In this document: piece after piece, positions 1-5,681 of the stretch
Position numbering within the stretch: the stretch's first letter is position 1
How the letters are laid out: the number at the start of each line of letters is the position of its first letter
Source: an uncultured Atopobiaceae bacterium
GTDB lineage: Bacteria > Actinomycetota > Coriobacteriia > Coriobacteriales > Atopobiaceae
Assembly (NCBI GenBank): GCA_905233865.1
Contig: CAJOGH010000091.1
Coordinates: 1-7,807 of the forward strand
DNA length: 7,807 bases
Direction: 5' to 3'
Program-made: the position numbers and the translations under genes
Notes under the pieces: model-generated
Told to the model about the DNA's origin: nothing
The model's database searches: none
What the model saw: the letters and a program-made list of their open reading frames with translations, nothing else

Positions 1-1011
1 GCCGACGACGAGGCCGCAACGGCCGCCATCACCGTTGAGGAGGGCCCGGCAGGGGAGTGCGAGAAGATCGCGACGCCCTGCGAGGGCACGATTGCCTCCC
101 TGGCCGAGCTGCTGGGCGTCTCCGAGAGCGCCTGCCGCAAGTCCGTCGCGCTCGTGGCCGAAGACGGCTCTGCCGTGCTCGTGCTGCTCCCGGGCGATCA
201 CGAGCTCAACGAGGTCAAGGCCGAGCACGCATTTGGCCACTATGCCTTCATGAGCGACGAGGAGCTTGCTGCCCACGGACTGGCAAAGGGATTCATGGGG
301 CCGGTCGGTGCGCGCGACGTACGCGTCGTGGCCGACATCTCGCTGCGCGAGTCTACCAGCTGGCTGGTCGGTTCCAACGAGGAGGGCTTCCACATCAAGG
401 GCGCCCGCCCGGGTCGCGACTTTAAGGTTGACGAGTGGGTCGACCTTGCCACTGCCGCCGCTGGCGATGCCTGCCCCAACTGCGGAGCGGCCCTCAAGAG
501 CGCCCGTGGCATCGAGGTCAGCCAGGTCTTCCAGTTGGGCACCAAGTACTCCGAGTCCATGGGTGCGACCTTTGCCGACGAGGATGGTGTCGAGAAGCCC
601 TTCCTCATGGGCTGCTATGGCATCGGCGTGTCCCGCACGCTTGCCGCCGTCGTGGAGCAGCACAACGACGAGCACGGCATCATCTGGCCTGTGAGCGTCG
701 CCCCCTTTGAGGTCGAGGTCGTTCCCCTGGATGCCTACGACGACGTCGTGTGGCCCGTGGCTGACAGGATTGCCTCCGAGCTCGTGAAGTCCGGCGTGGA
801 GGTCATCGTCGACGACCGCTCGGAGCGCGCTGGCGTCAAGTTCAACGACGCCGACCTCATGGGCTTCCCGTACCAGATCGTCATTGGCAAGCGTGGCGTT
901 AAGAACGGCTCCGTCGAGGTCAAGTGCCGCGAGACGGGGGAACGCGAGGACGTCGCAATCGAGGATGTGGCAGCGGTCATTACTGAACGCATTTTGTCTA
1001 TGCGTGCATAA
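1..1011 (+). CDS. proS: Prolyl-tRNA synthetase (ProRS), C-terminal 336 residues; 5' end outside window
   Basis: Charges tRNA-Pro with proline in the cytoplasm. The frame is open from base 1 and stops at TAA 1009-1011, so the start codon and class II motifs 1 and 2 lie upstream. The visible part begins inside the inserted editing domain of bacterial-type ProRS (YbaK-like, hydrolyses Ala-tRNA-Pro), roughly nt 50-420. A CPNC pair follows at nt 472-483, then the family block around FQLGTKYSESM, class II motif 3 as GCYGIGVSR (nt 610-636, with the ATP-binding Arg), the IIWP...APF junction, and an anticodon-binding domain (nt about 700-1000) with DDRSERAGVKF. The order matches the standard bacterial long-form enzyme. 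Oddity: the usual EVGH before FQLG reads EVSQ. No intrinsic terminator follows; a tRNA promoter starts about 35 bases downstream. Identification is secure. Confidence 0.97.
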   Translation, partial: ADDEAATAAITVEEGPAGECEKIATPCEGTIASLAELLGVSESACRKSVALVAEDGSAVLVLLPGDHELNEVKAEHAFGHYAFMSDEELAAHGLAKGFMGPVGARDVRVVADISLRESTSWLVGSNEEGFHIKGARPGRDFKVDEWVDLATAAAGDACPNCGAALKSARGIEVSQVFQLGTKYSESMGATFADEDGVEKPFLMGCYGIGVSRTLAAVVEQHNDEHGIIWPVSVAPFEVEVVPLDAYDDVVWPVADRIASELVKSGVEVIVDDRSERAGVKFNDADLMGFPYQIVIGKRGVKNGSVEVKCRETGEREDVAIEDVAAVITERILSMRA

Positions 1012-1045
1012 TGTGATGCGCCCCGACCTATTTTGGCATTCACGC

Positions 1046-1073
1046 TTGCGCGTGCGGTTGGCTCTGCTATAGT
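1046..1073 (+). promoter_or_regulatory. Promoter of tRNA-Ala(GGC), extended -10 type
   Basis: The -10 is TATAGT at 1068-1073, preceded by TGC (1065-1067), an extended -10. A weak -35 TTGCGC sits at 1046-1051 with a 16-base spacer. Initiation is expected near G1081, giving a leader of about 12 bases before the tRNA. The 11 bases TCTGCTATAGT and the downstream TCTCGCAC recur in the tRNA-Val promoter on the other strand, which supports the call. A small palindrome (CACGC-TTGC-GCGTG, 1041-1054) overlaps the -35. Confidence 0.65.
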
Positions 1074-1092
1074 ACTTCTCGCACCAACCCAC

Positions 1093-1168
1093 GGGGATAT
1101 AGCTCAGCTGGGAGAGCGCATGACTGGCAGTCATGAGGTCAGGGGTTCGAACCCCCTTATCTCCACCA
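1093..1168 (+). tRNA. tRNA-Ala, anticodon GGC
   Basis: Full 76-base cloverleaf with encoded CCA. Acceptor 1093-1099 pairs with 1158-1164 (one G-U), D stem GCTC/GAGC, anticodon stem CATGA/TCATG with loop CTGGCAG (anticodon GGC at 1126-1128), variable loop AGGTC, T stem AGGGG/CCCCT with loop TTCGAAC, discriminator A1165, CCA 1166-1168. It reads GCC, a heavily used Ala codon in this G+C-rich window. Confidence 0.97.
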
Positions 1169-1175
1169 AGAACTA

Positions 1176-1206
1176 AGGGCGGCGGCGAAAGCCGTCGCCT
1201 TCTTTT
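1176..1206 (+). terminator. Terminator-like hairpin between tRNA-Ala and tRNA-Ile2
   Basis: The stem 1176-1186 pairs with 1191-1201 (11 bp, two G-U) around a GAAA tetraloop at 1187-1190. It is followed by C1202 and TTTT 1203-1206. The shape is a standard intrinsic terminator, but only six bases separate the T-run from the next tRNA, leaving no room for a separate promoter. It may be a partial terminator or a processing structure. Confidence 0.75.
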
Positions 1207-1212
1207 GTATAC

Positions 1213-1288
1213 GGGCCTATGGCGCAACGGTTAGCGCAGGGGACTCATAATCCCTGGGTTGCAGGTTCGAATCCTGCTGGGCCCACCA
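1213..1288 (+). tRNA. tRNA with CAU anticodon, probably tRNA-Ile2 (lysidine-modified, reads AUA)
   Basis: 76-base cloverleaf with encoded CCA. Acceptor GGGCCTA 1213-1219 pairs with 1278-1284, D stem GCGC/GCGC, anticodon stem GGGGA/TCCCT with loop CTCATAA (anticodon CAT), T stem GCAGG/CCTGC, discriminator A1285. A CAU anticodon can be initiator Met, elongator Met or Ile2. Initiator is unlikely because the first acceptor pair is a normal G-C and the GGG/CCC anticodon-stem signature is absent. C4-G69 and C5-G68 in the acceptor are known recognition pairs for the lysidine synthetase TilS, and the anticodon arm resembles E. coli Ile2, so Ile2 is favoured over elongator Met. The tRNA call is certain; the Ile2 identity is about 0.75. 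Confidence 0.92.
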
Positions 1289-1296
1289 CACGATCT

Positions 1297-1321
1297 GCCC
1301 CCGGATCCCCGGGGGCTTTTT
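1297..1321 (+). terminator. Intrinsic terminator after tRNA-Ile2
   Basis: Stem 1297-1304 pairs perfectly with 1309-1316 (8 bp, all G-C) around a 4-base loop, followed directly by TTTTT 1317-1321. It starts eight bases after the tRNA CCA and ends the tRNA transcript. Confidence 0.9.
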
Positions 1322-1445
1322 CGTGCCGCCTGTCCCTTGCCAACCTCGTTAGGTACGCGCGCAGGGCGTAGGAAGCGTTGGCGGGGCGCACTGCCGTCCG
1401 CGCGGCCTTCTGCCCATTTCCACTCGCAATCCTGCCCACATGGTC

Positions 1446-1451
1446 TACACT
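1446..1451 (+). promoter_or_regulatory. Weak candidate -10 for the small membrane protein gene
   Basis: TACACT matches TATAAT at four of six positions and lies 26 bases before the start codon, a sensible distance. No good -35 is visible 16-18 bases upstream. The rest of the 1322-1445 gap shows nothing else I can name. Since a terminator precedes the gap, the gene needs a promoter somewhere here. Confidence 0.3.
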
Positions 1452-1465
1452 ACGCATAAGTCACT

Positions 1466-1472
1466 AAGGAGG
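1466..1472 (+). promoter_or_regulatory. Strong ribosome binding site AAGGAGG
   Basis: A perfect match to the anti-Shine-Dalgarno core, five bases before ATG 1478. It fixes the start of the downstream gene and suggests efficient translation. Confidence 0.9.
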
Positions 1473-1477
1473 CTCAT

Positions 1478-1864
1478 ATGTCGCAGAACCGCAAGAACGC
1501 GAAGATCGTCAGCCTGCTCCTGCTCGCATGGGGCCTGGTCTCTCTTGGCGTGGGTGTCAAGTGTCTCATGGACGGTCGCATCTCATTGGCAGTCACCGGC
1601 ACGATGGGGCTTGTTGGGGCGTTCCAACTGGCAAGCGGCCTCATGGGAAACAAGGGTGCCACGGTGCCATCCAAGATGAGCGGTTTCATGCCCATCTTTA
1701 TGCTGGGCATTCTGGTGGACGCGGGCCTGTGGGCGGCCATACACTTTACCAACACGTCGTCGGTTGACATGCTGCCGCTCATCGTGTTTTCCGGCGCGGC
1801 CCTTCTGAGCTTGGCCATGTACTTCACGGCGCGAAGCGTCGTCGACGAGGCGCTCGACAAGTAA
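1478..1864 (+). CDS. Small four-helix integral membrane protein, function unknown
   Basis: 128 residues with a charged start (MSQNRKNAK) and four hydrophobic stretches at about residues 10-30, 35-57, 68-88 and 96-116. There is no signal peptide cleavage motif and no catalytic motif. The C-terminus (ARSVVDEALDK) is charged and probably cytoplasmic, as is the N-terminus with an even helix count. I do not recognise the family. The start is set by the strong Shine-Dalgarno five bases upstream, and the stop is TAA 1862-1864. It is a single-gene unit: a terminator lies on each side and the next gene converges on it. Real expression is supported by the ribosome site, terminator and codon use; the function cannot be told. 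Confidence 0.88.
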   Translation: MSQNRKNAKIVSLLLLAWGLVSLGVGVKCLMDGRISLAVTGTMGLVGAFQLASGLMGNKGATVPSKMSGFMPIFMLGILVDAGLWAAIHFTNTSSVDMLPLIVFSGAALLSLAMYFTARSVVDEALDK

Positions 1865-1895
1865 GTCGAGGAAGTCACACTCGTTAGCTCGTATC

Positions 1896-1921
1896 GGCCG
1901 CCCCTCCCTGGGCGGCCTTTT
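1896..1921 (+). terminator. Intrinsic terminator of the small membrane protein gene
   Basis: Stem 1896-1903 pairs with 1910-1917 (8 bp, perfect) around the loop CTCCCT, then TTTT 1918-1921. The T-run overlaps the stop codon (1920-1922) of the convergent - strand gene. On the - strand the hairpin has no following T-run, so it terminates mainly the + strand transcript. Confidence 0.85.
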
Positions 1922-3506
1922 ACTCCTCAGGGTGCTTGCCGACCATGTAGGCAAAGACGATGTCGCCCTTCTTCTTGGTAGATGAGAGACGCGCGCGGTA
2001 GATGACGGGAAGGTCTGTACCGTCGCTCCTGCGGACCTCGAGGACGGTCTCGACAGGCTTGTCGGGCTCCGCGTTGAGGCCGTTGATGACCCTAGTCTCC
2101 AGATGTTCCATGCTCTCGGGCGTCATGAAGCCGACGAGCGAGCTGCCCACTGCCTCGAGTCCCTGCTGAAGCGTCTCGTAACCAAGCAGCTGGGCCAGGC
2201 CCTCGTTGGCAAACAGGAGGGTGCCGTCCGGGCGGTGGGCGAGCATGGCAAGCGGCATGCCCTCGGCAAGCTCGCGGGCCGTAAAGCCCAACAGCGATCG
2301 CTGGGGAATCTCGCTCATGGTGGGGGACCACTCCATGAAGTTGGACTTCCCGGCCAGCTTGACGGCATAGAGCGCCTCGTCGGCCTTGGTGTAGGCGTCA
2401 TGCAGGTCCGCGCCGCGCTTGCACCACGCGTAGCCCGCACTAATGGTCAGGTGATACTTGCAACCCCTAAAGTCAAACGCGATGTCGCTGGTCACGAGCT
2501 CCTTGAGATAACGTGCGGTATCCTTTGCATCCTGGCCAAAGAGTGCCACCATGGCCTCGTCGCCGCCGTTGCGGCCCACGACCGCGCCGTCGGGGAAGGT
2601 CTCGGTCAGCAGGCTGGCGATGTGCTTGAGCGCCTCGTCGCCCACGTCATGGCCATAGAGGTCGTTGACGGTCTTGAAGTCGTCGACGTCAATGAGGGTG
2701 AGCGTGAAGGGAGTCTCAGGCTTCTGGGCGATCTTGCGGTCCATCTCCGCGTCGATGCCGCGGCGGTTGAGCAGTCCCGTGAGCATGTCACGATTGCCCG
2801 CGTCGATGAGCTCCTGCCGCTCGCGCTGCTCGGAGTCGACGAGCGCGATGGCAAAGATGCAGTGATCGGGAGTGTCCGATGGCCTGATGCTATAGCTGAG
2901 CCAGTGCCCGGCGTGCTCCGCAAAGACCACGTCCTGGAACGTCTCGCCGCCTATCACGGCACGCTTGCAAACCTCGATCCAGAGCTCCGCCTCGTCTGGG
3001 GCGACATCGGTCAGCGTCATGCCCACCATCGTGTCCTCGTTGAACCTGCCCCACTCGCAGAACAGGTGGTTGGCAAACACATACTCGGCATCGGTCGCAT
3101 TGCCATCCTCGTCATAGAGCATATGGAGCACCGCGTATCCCATGGGGACGTCGCCGTAGGTGCCCAGGGCGGAGCCAAGAGTCGTGGGCACGGAGGCAAT
3201 GACATAGGCATGGGCGTCGTCGCACGTGCACAGTGGCTTGATGCGGAACTGGAATCCCGTGCCCGCCTCGAGCGTACCGGTCAGGAGCTCCCACTCTCCC
3301 GAGACCTCGCAGCGGCCCAAGGCATCCGAGAGCGACTCGCTCAGCTGGATGCTCGTTCCCGCGAACTCGGCTGCGTCAAGCCCCTTGGCCACGCGCCCCT
3401 TGTTCACGAGGATGTCGCGCAGCGAGGGCGTTGACCTGACGTAGCTGGCGCGAAACGCCGGCCGGCAGAGGCCCTTCGATCTGCTCCCCGTCGCTCTTGA
3501 TGCCAA
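1920..3506 (-). CDS. PAS / GGDEF / PAS protein: diguanylate cyclase-like half of the split gene
   Basis: Open frame of 528 codons, of which the first 12 or so are probably not natural. Residues about 15-105 look like a PAS-like module, 112-225 is a PAS domain, 236-393 a GGDEF domain, and 405-525 a C-terminal PAS domain. The GGDEF domain keeps DMLTGLLNRRG, IDVDDFKTVNDLYGHDVGD and the signature GGDEA (314-318). The catalytic Gly-Gly-Asp-Glu is intact and only the last Phe is Ala, so two GTP to c-di-GMP activity is plausible. The I-site position reads PDGA, so product inhibition is not expected. The TTG at 3504-3506 has no Shine-Dalgarno, so independent translation is doubtful. Stop TAA at 1920-1922. 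Confidence 0.8.
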   Translation of the reverse strand: MASRATGSRSKGLCRPAFRASYVRSTPSLRDILVNKGRVAKGLDAAEFAGTSIQLSESLSDALGRCEVSGEWELLTGTLEAGTGFQFRIKPLCTCDDAHAYVIASVPTTLGSALGTYGDVPMGYAVLHMLYDEDGNATDAEYVFANHLFCEWGRFNEDTMVGMTLTDVAPDEAELWIEVCKRAVIGGETFQDVVFAEHAGHWLSYSIRPSDTPDHCIFAIALVDSEQRERQELIDAGNRDMLTGLLNRRGIDAEMDRKIAQKPETPFTLTLIDVDDFKTVNDLYGHDVGDEALKHIASLLTETFPDGAVVGRNGGDEAMVALFGQDAKDTARYLKELVTSDIAFDFRGCKYHLTISAGYAWCKRGADLHDAYTKADEALYAVKLAGKSNFMEWSPTMSEIPQRSLLGFTARELAEGMPLAMLAHRPDGTLLFANEGLAQLLGYETLQQGLEAVGSSLVGFMTPESMEHLETRVINGLNAEPDKPVETVLEVRRSDGTDLPVIYRARLSSTKKKGDIVFAYMVGKHPEE

Positions 3507-5220
3507 AGGTGACGTCCGGGAGGCTTACCAGGCCGATCGTGTCCCAATACGCGTGCTCCTTCAGGGGCTCCCAGCCGCGACCGGACTCGTCCATGGTGGT
3601 CGAGACGAACTCGTCGATGGGCATGGGGTCAAAGAAGTGGTATCCCTGGAGCTTGTCGCAGCCCATGCTCGTCATCGCCTGAGCGAGCTCGGGAGTCTCG
3701 ATGCCCTCTGCCAACGTCTTGACGCCGACGGACTTTGCCGAGCGGATGACGCCGCCAACGATGACGCTCGCTCGGGGTACGTCGCCCTTAGAGGCAAAGG
3801 CGTTGTCCAGCTTGATTCCGTCAAAGCTTGCGTCCGAGAGCACGGTCAGGGACGAGTAGCCACTCCCAAAGTCGTCCATCCAGACCTCGAAGCCCTCTGC
3901 GTGAAGGTCCTTGATCTGCTCGTCGAGCAGTCCGGCGTCGTTGTCGAGGTTTGACTCGGTGAACTCGACTCGAAGCAGGTCGTGGGGGACATCTGCCTCG
4001 TCGCACGCGGCGGAAAGGATGCTTGCGATGTTGAGCTGAGAGGCCTCGCGCAGGGACAGGTTTACTGAGATAGGGACCACGGGACGGCCCTCGCCAATCA
4101 GGCGCGAGAGGTCGCGAATGACCGAGTCTATGATGGAGAAGTCAAGCTTGCGTAGGATGTTTGCCTGCTCGAGGACGGGTACGAACTGTGCAGGGGAGAG
4201 CCTTCCGTACTTGGGGTCTTCCCAGCGCGCGAGTGCCTCCGCGCTGCACACCCTACCGGTTGAGGAGCGAATGACGGGCTGGTAGTGGGGACGAATCCAG
4301 CCCTTTGCAATGGCGCGGTCGATGTTCTCCAGCACGTAGGCGCGCAGCGTCTCGTGCTCGCGCATGTCCTGCGTGTACCAGGAGAGGTGCGACTCCCACG
4401 TCGTACGGTCCGAGTCGCATGCCTGCTTGGCGCGGTCCACGACCGTGCTGAGGTCGCTTCTCTCCTCGACCTCGCACGCGCCTGCCATGACGGGCGGGTT
4501 GCGCCCCCGGTTGTCGGCCTCAAACTCCTCGAAGACCGTCTGCACTTCCTCGTGGAGTATCTCCAAGGGTGCGAGGGCGCAAAAGCTGTCGCCCGAGTGG
4601 CGGCAGACCAGCTCGGCACCAAACTGCTTGCGGAGGACGTTGGCGAACGAGCAGAGGACCTTGTCGCCCTTCTCGATTCCATAGGTCGCGTTGAAGGCCT
4701 TCATGCCCATGAGGTCAAAGATGATGAGGCCCCCGGGCTCGTCGCGCTCACGCATGGCCTCGGCCTCGAGCCCTGCCACGTAGAGGAAGCGCTCCATGGA
4801 GGGCAGTCCGGTCAGCCAGTCGACCGAGTTGTCGATCCCCATGCCCATGATGAACGCGTAGAACACCGGCCGCTCTCCGGGACGCTCCACCAGTCGGCCG
4901 TAGTCGTCCACGACAACGGTCTTGCCGCTCTTTGTCTGGATGCGGTAGTGGATGTGGTCGAGACCATCGCGCGTGGTCACCTGACCCCAGATGGAGTCCT
5001 CGGTCGAGGGGAGGTCGGTCCTGTGCACGAGACCCTTGAAGGTTCCCCCGGTATGTGCCATGAAGTCGTCAAAGTCATCGCACTCAAAGAGATTGATCAG
5101 GTTGTCGTTGGCGTGGATGATCTCCTCGTCGCCGTCGGCATAGTAGACAAGAAAGCCCCCAGGTACGAGCTCGGTCCACTCCGAACGCAGGACACCATCG
5201 GCTTCCATGCGGCGAATCAT
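3376..5220 (-). CDS. PAS / degenerate GGDEF / EAL protein: c-di-GMP phosphodiesterase half of the split gene
   Basis: 614 residues. A PAS sensor domain covers about 15-125. GGDEF domain 1 covers about 130-290, but its signature reads SGDSF (209-213), so it is probably inactive as a cyclase and may only bind GTP; no I-site RxxD precedes it. The EAL domain covers about 295-540 with every expected metal and catalytic residue: EAL (Glu328), Asn387 in VNLS, Glu419 in EFTES, Asp449-Asp450 in DDFGSGYSSL, Lys470, Glu505 and Glu508 in AEGIE, Gln525 in QGY. It should therefore hydrolyse c-di-GMP to pGpG. No membrane helix is seen, so it is cytoplasmic. Start: ATG 5220 touches the AAGGGG site, whereas Met5 (ATG 5208) lies 12 bases after it; both are possible. 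Residues after about 583 are probably out of frame. Confidence 0.85.
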   Translation of the reverse strand: MIRRMEADGVLRSEWTELVPGGFLVYYADGDEEIIHANDNLINLFECDDFDDFMAHTGGTFKGLVHRTDLPSTEDSIWGQVTTRDGLDHIHYRIQTKSGKTVVVDDYGRLVERPGERPVFYAFIMGMGIDNSVDWLTGLPSMERFLYVAGLEAEAMRERDEPGGLIIFDLMGMKAFNATYGIEKGDKVLCSFANVLRKQFGAELVCRHSGDSFCALAPLEILHEEVQTVFEEFEADNRGRNPPVMAGACEVEERSDLSTVVDRAKQACDSDRTTWESHLSWYTQDMREHETLRAYVLENIDRAIAKGWIRPHYQPVIRSSTGRVCSAEALARWEDPKYGRLSPAQFVPVLEQANILRKLDFSIIDSVIRDLSRLIGEGRPVVPISVNLSLREASQLNIASILSAACDEADVPHDLLRVEFTESNLDNDAGLLDEQIKDLHAEGFEVWMDDFGSGYSSLTVLSDASFDGIKLDNAFASKGDVPRASVIVGGVIRSAKSVGVKTLAEGIETPELAQAMTSMGCDKLQGYHFFDPMPIDEFVSTTMDESGRGWEPLKEHAYWDTIGLVSLPDVTFGIKSDGEQIEGPLPAGVSRQLRQVNALAARHPREQGARGQGA

Positions 5221-5246
5221 CCCCTTCTGCCTGTGCCAACGGATTC

Positions 5247-5275
5247 AATCTATCATTACCTGAACGATTTGTTAA
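5247..5275 (-). promoter_or_regulatory. Promoter of the c-di-GMP gene
   Basis: On the - strand TTAACA (5275-5270, five of six to consensus) is followed by a 17-base spacer and TAGATT (5252-5247, four of six). Initiation near 5240 gives a 5' leader of about 20 bases carrying AGAAGGGG just before the start. It lies downstream of the tRNA-Val terminator, so the gene is an independent unit. Confidence 0.6.
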
Positions 5276-5320
5276 GCACTTGTCGGCAGGCAGCACCATA
5301 TGATTCTTATAGGCATGGGA

Positions 5321-5353
5321 TAAAAGAAAAGCAGGCCAGAATACCCGACCTGC
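5321..5353 (-). terminator. Intrinsic terminator of tRNA-Val
   Basis: On the - strand GCAGGTC (5353-5347) pairs with GGCCTGC (5337-5331), 7 bp with one wobble, around a 9-base loop, followed by TTTTCTTTT (5330-5322). It begins 12 bases after the tRNA 3' end. Confidence 0.85.
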
Positions 5354-5364
5354 CGTAGTCTCTA

Positions 5365-5439
5365 TGGTGGGCGATGTTGGATTTGAACCAACGACCCCAT
5401 CCGTGTGAAGGATGTGCTCTACCCCTGAGCCAATCGCCC
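5365..5439 (-). tRNA. tRNA-Val, anticodon CAC
   Basis: 75-base cloverleaf on the - strand with encoded CCA (5367-5365). Acceptor GGGCGAT pairs perfectly with ATCGCCC, D stem GCTC/GAGC, anticodon stem CATCC/GGATG with loop TTCACAC (anticodon CAC), variable loop GGGTC, T stem GTTGG/CCAAC with loop TTCAAAT, discriminator A. It reads GUG. It has its own promoter and terminator, a single-gene unit. Confidence 0.97.
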
Positions 5440-5449
5440 GTGCGAGAGA

Positions 5450-5477
5450 ACTATAGCAGAACTCGTCTGGGGAACAA
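5450..5477 (-). promoter_or_regulatory. Promoter of tRNA-Val, extended -10 type
   Basis: On the - strand TTGTTC (5477-5472), a 16-base spacer, then TATAGT (5455-5450) preceded by TGC (5458-5456). Initiation near G5443 leaves about four bases before the mature tRNA. The core TCTGCTATAGT and the following TCTCGCAC are shared with the tRNA-Ala promoter. Confidence 0.7.
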
Positions 5478-5514
5478 GGGCAAATCTCGGTCGCCCACAA
5501 ATCTGTACGTAAGC

Positions 5515-5622
5515 GACAAGCGCAAATAGATTGCACGCAATGAGACAAGTGGAGCGCATTTGTCTCATCAGTTGCATCGTATCTTGTCTGTAGATAAGAG
5601 CAAACGGCAGGCCAATTGTCTC
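5515..5622 (+). promoter_or_regulatory. Candidate operator cluster: TTGTCT copies with an inverted repeat, upstream of the ABC exporter
   Basis: The inverted repeat ATGAGACAA (5540-5548) / TTGTCTCAT (5560-5568) is perfect over 9 bp and extends inward to 12 pairs with one G-U, around the loop GAGCG. Further TTGTC(T) copies lie at 5515-5519 (as GACAA), 5584-5589 and 5616-5622. TTGCACGCAA (5531-5540), a short near-palindrome, abuts the repeat. No T-run follows the hairpin, so a terminator is unlikely. A regulator binding region for the exporter is the natural reading, but the protein is unknown. The exporter promoter itself is not clear; the best guess is TTGTCT 5616 with CATAAC 5641 at a long 19-base spacer. 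Confidence 0.4.
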
Positions 5623-5671
5623 GGACTGCGGTTGGTTGGGCATAACTACCGTGTATGTACCGAGCGAGAGC

Positions 5672-5678
5672 AGGGGAG
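5672..5678 (+). promoter_or_regulatory. Ribosome binding site deciding the ABC exporter start
   Basis: AGGGGAG lies just before ATG 5682. The upstream in-frame ATG 5655 has no purine-rich site in front of it, so 5682 is preferred. Confidence 0.7.
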
Positions 5679-5681
5679 AGC

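Larger units (their letters stand above)
1920..5220 (-). pseudogene. Frameshifted full-length c-di-GMP turnover gene (PAS-GGDEF-EAL-PAS-GGDEF-PAS)
   Basis: The two - strand reading frames listed separately below are best read as one gene. They overlap by 131 bases. The downstream frame begins at a TTG with no ribosome site, and its first codons include rare AGA. The upstream frame loses sense after residue 583, becoming Gln/Arg-rich before TGA at 3376-3378. The span is 3301 bases; taking out one base gives exactly 1100 codons, 1099 residues. In the downstream frame the last upstream stop is at 3525-3527, so the switch must lie between 3524 and 3378. Composition places it near 3455-3480, where the sequence contains GGG and a CCGGCCGG tract prone to indels. 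Either the strain carries a recent mutation or the assembly has a one-base insertion. Confidence 0.75.

Noticed and set aside
1041..1054. Hairpin CACGC-TTGC-GCGTG after proS as a terminator
   Set aside because: The stem has only five pairs and no T-run follows. It overlaps the -35 of the tRNA-Ala promoter.
1245..1457. A - strand open frame ending GPAGFEPATQGL
   Set aside because: This is the reverse translation of the tRNA-Ile2 T arm, a well-known annotation artefact. It has no ribosome site and runs through the terminator.
2103..3434. A 443-codon + strand open frame antisense to the GGDEF half
   Set aside because: It mirrors the coding strand of a G+C-rich gene with strong codon bias. It is rich in His/Gly/Val/Leu with no recognisable domain or ribosome site. 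The 357-codon frame at 4285-5358 is rejected for the same reason.
3440..3530. Programmed ribosomal frameshifting to join the two c-di-GMP frames
   Set aside because: No slippery heptamer, internal Shine-Dalgarno plus stop, or obvious downstream pseudoknot is visible at the junction. A simple indel or assembly error explains it better.
5655..5681. Upstream ATG 5655 as the exporter start
   Set aside because: No ribosome site precedes it, while AGGGGAG lies directly before ATG 5682.
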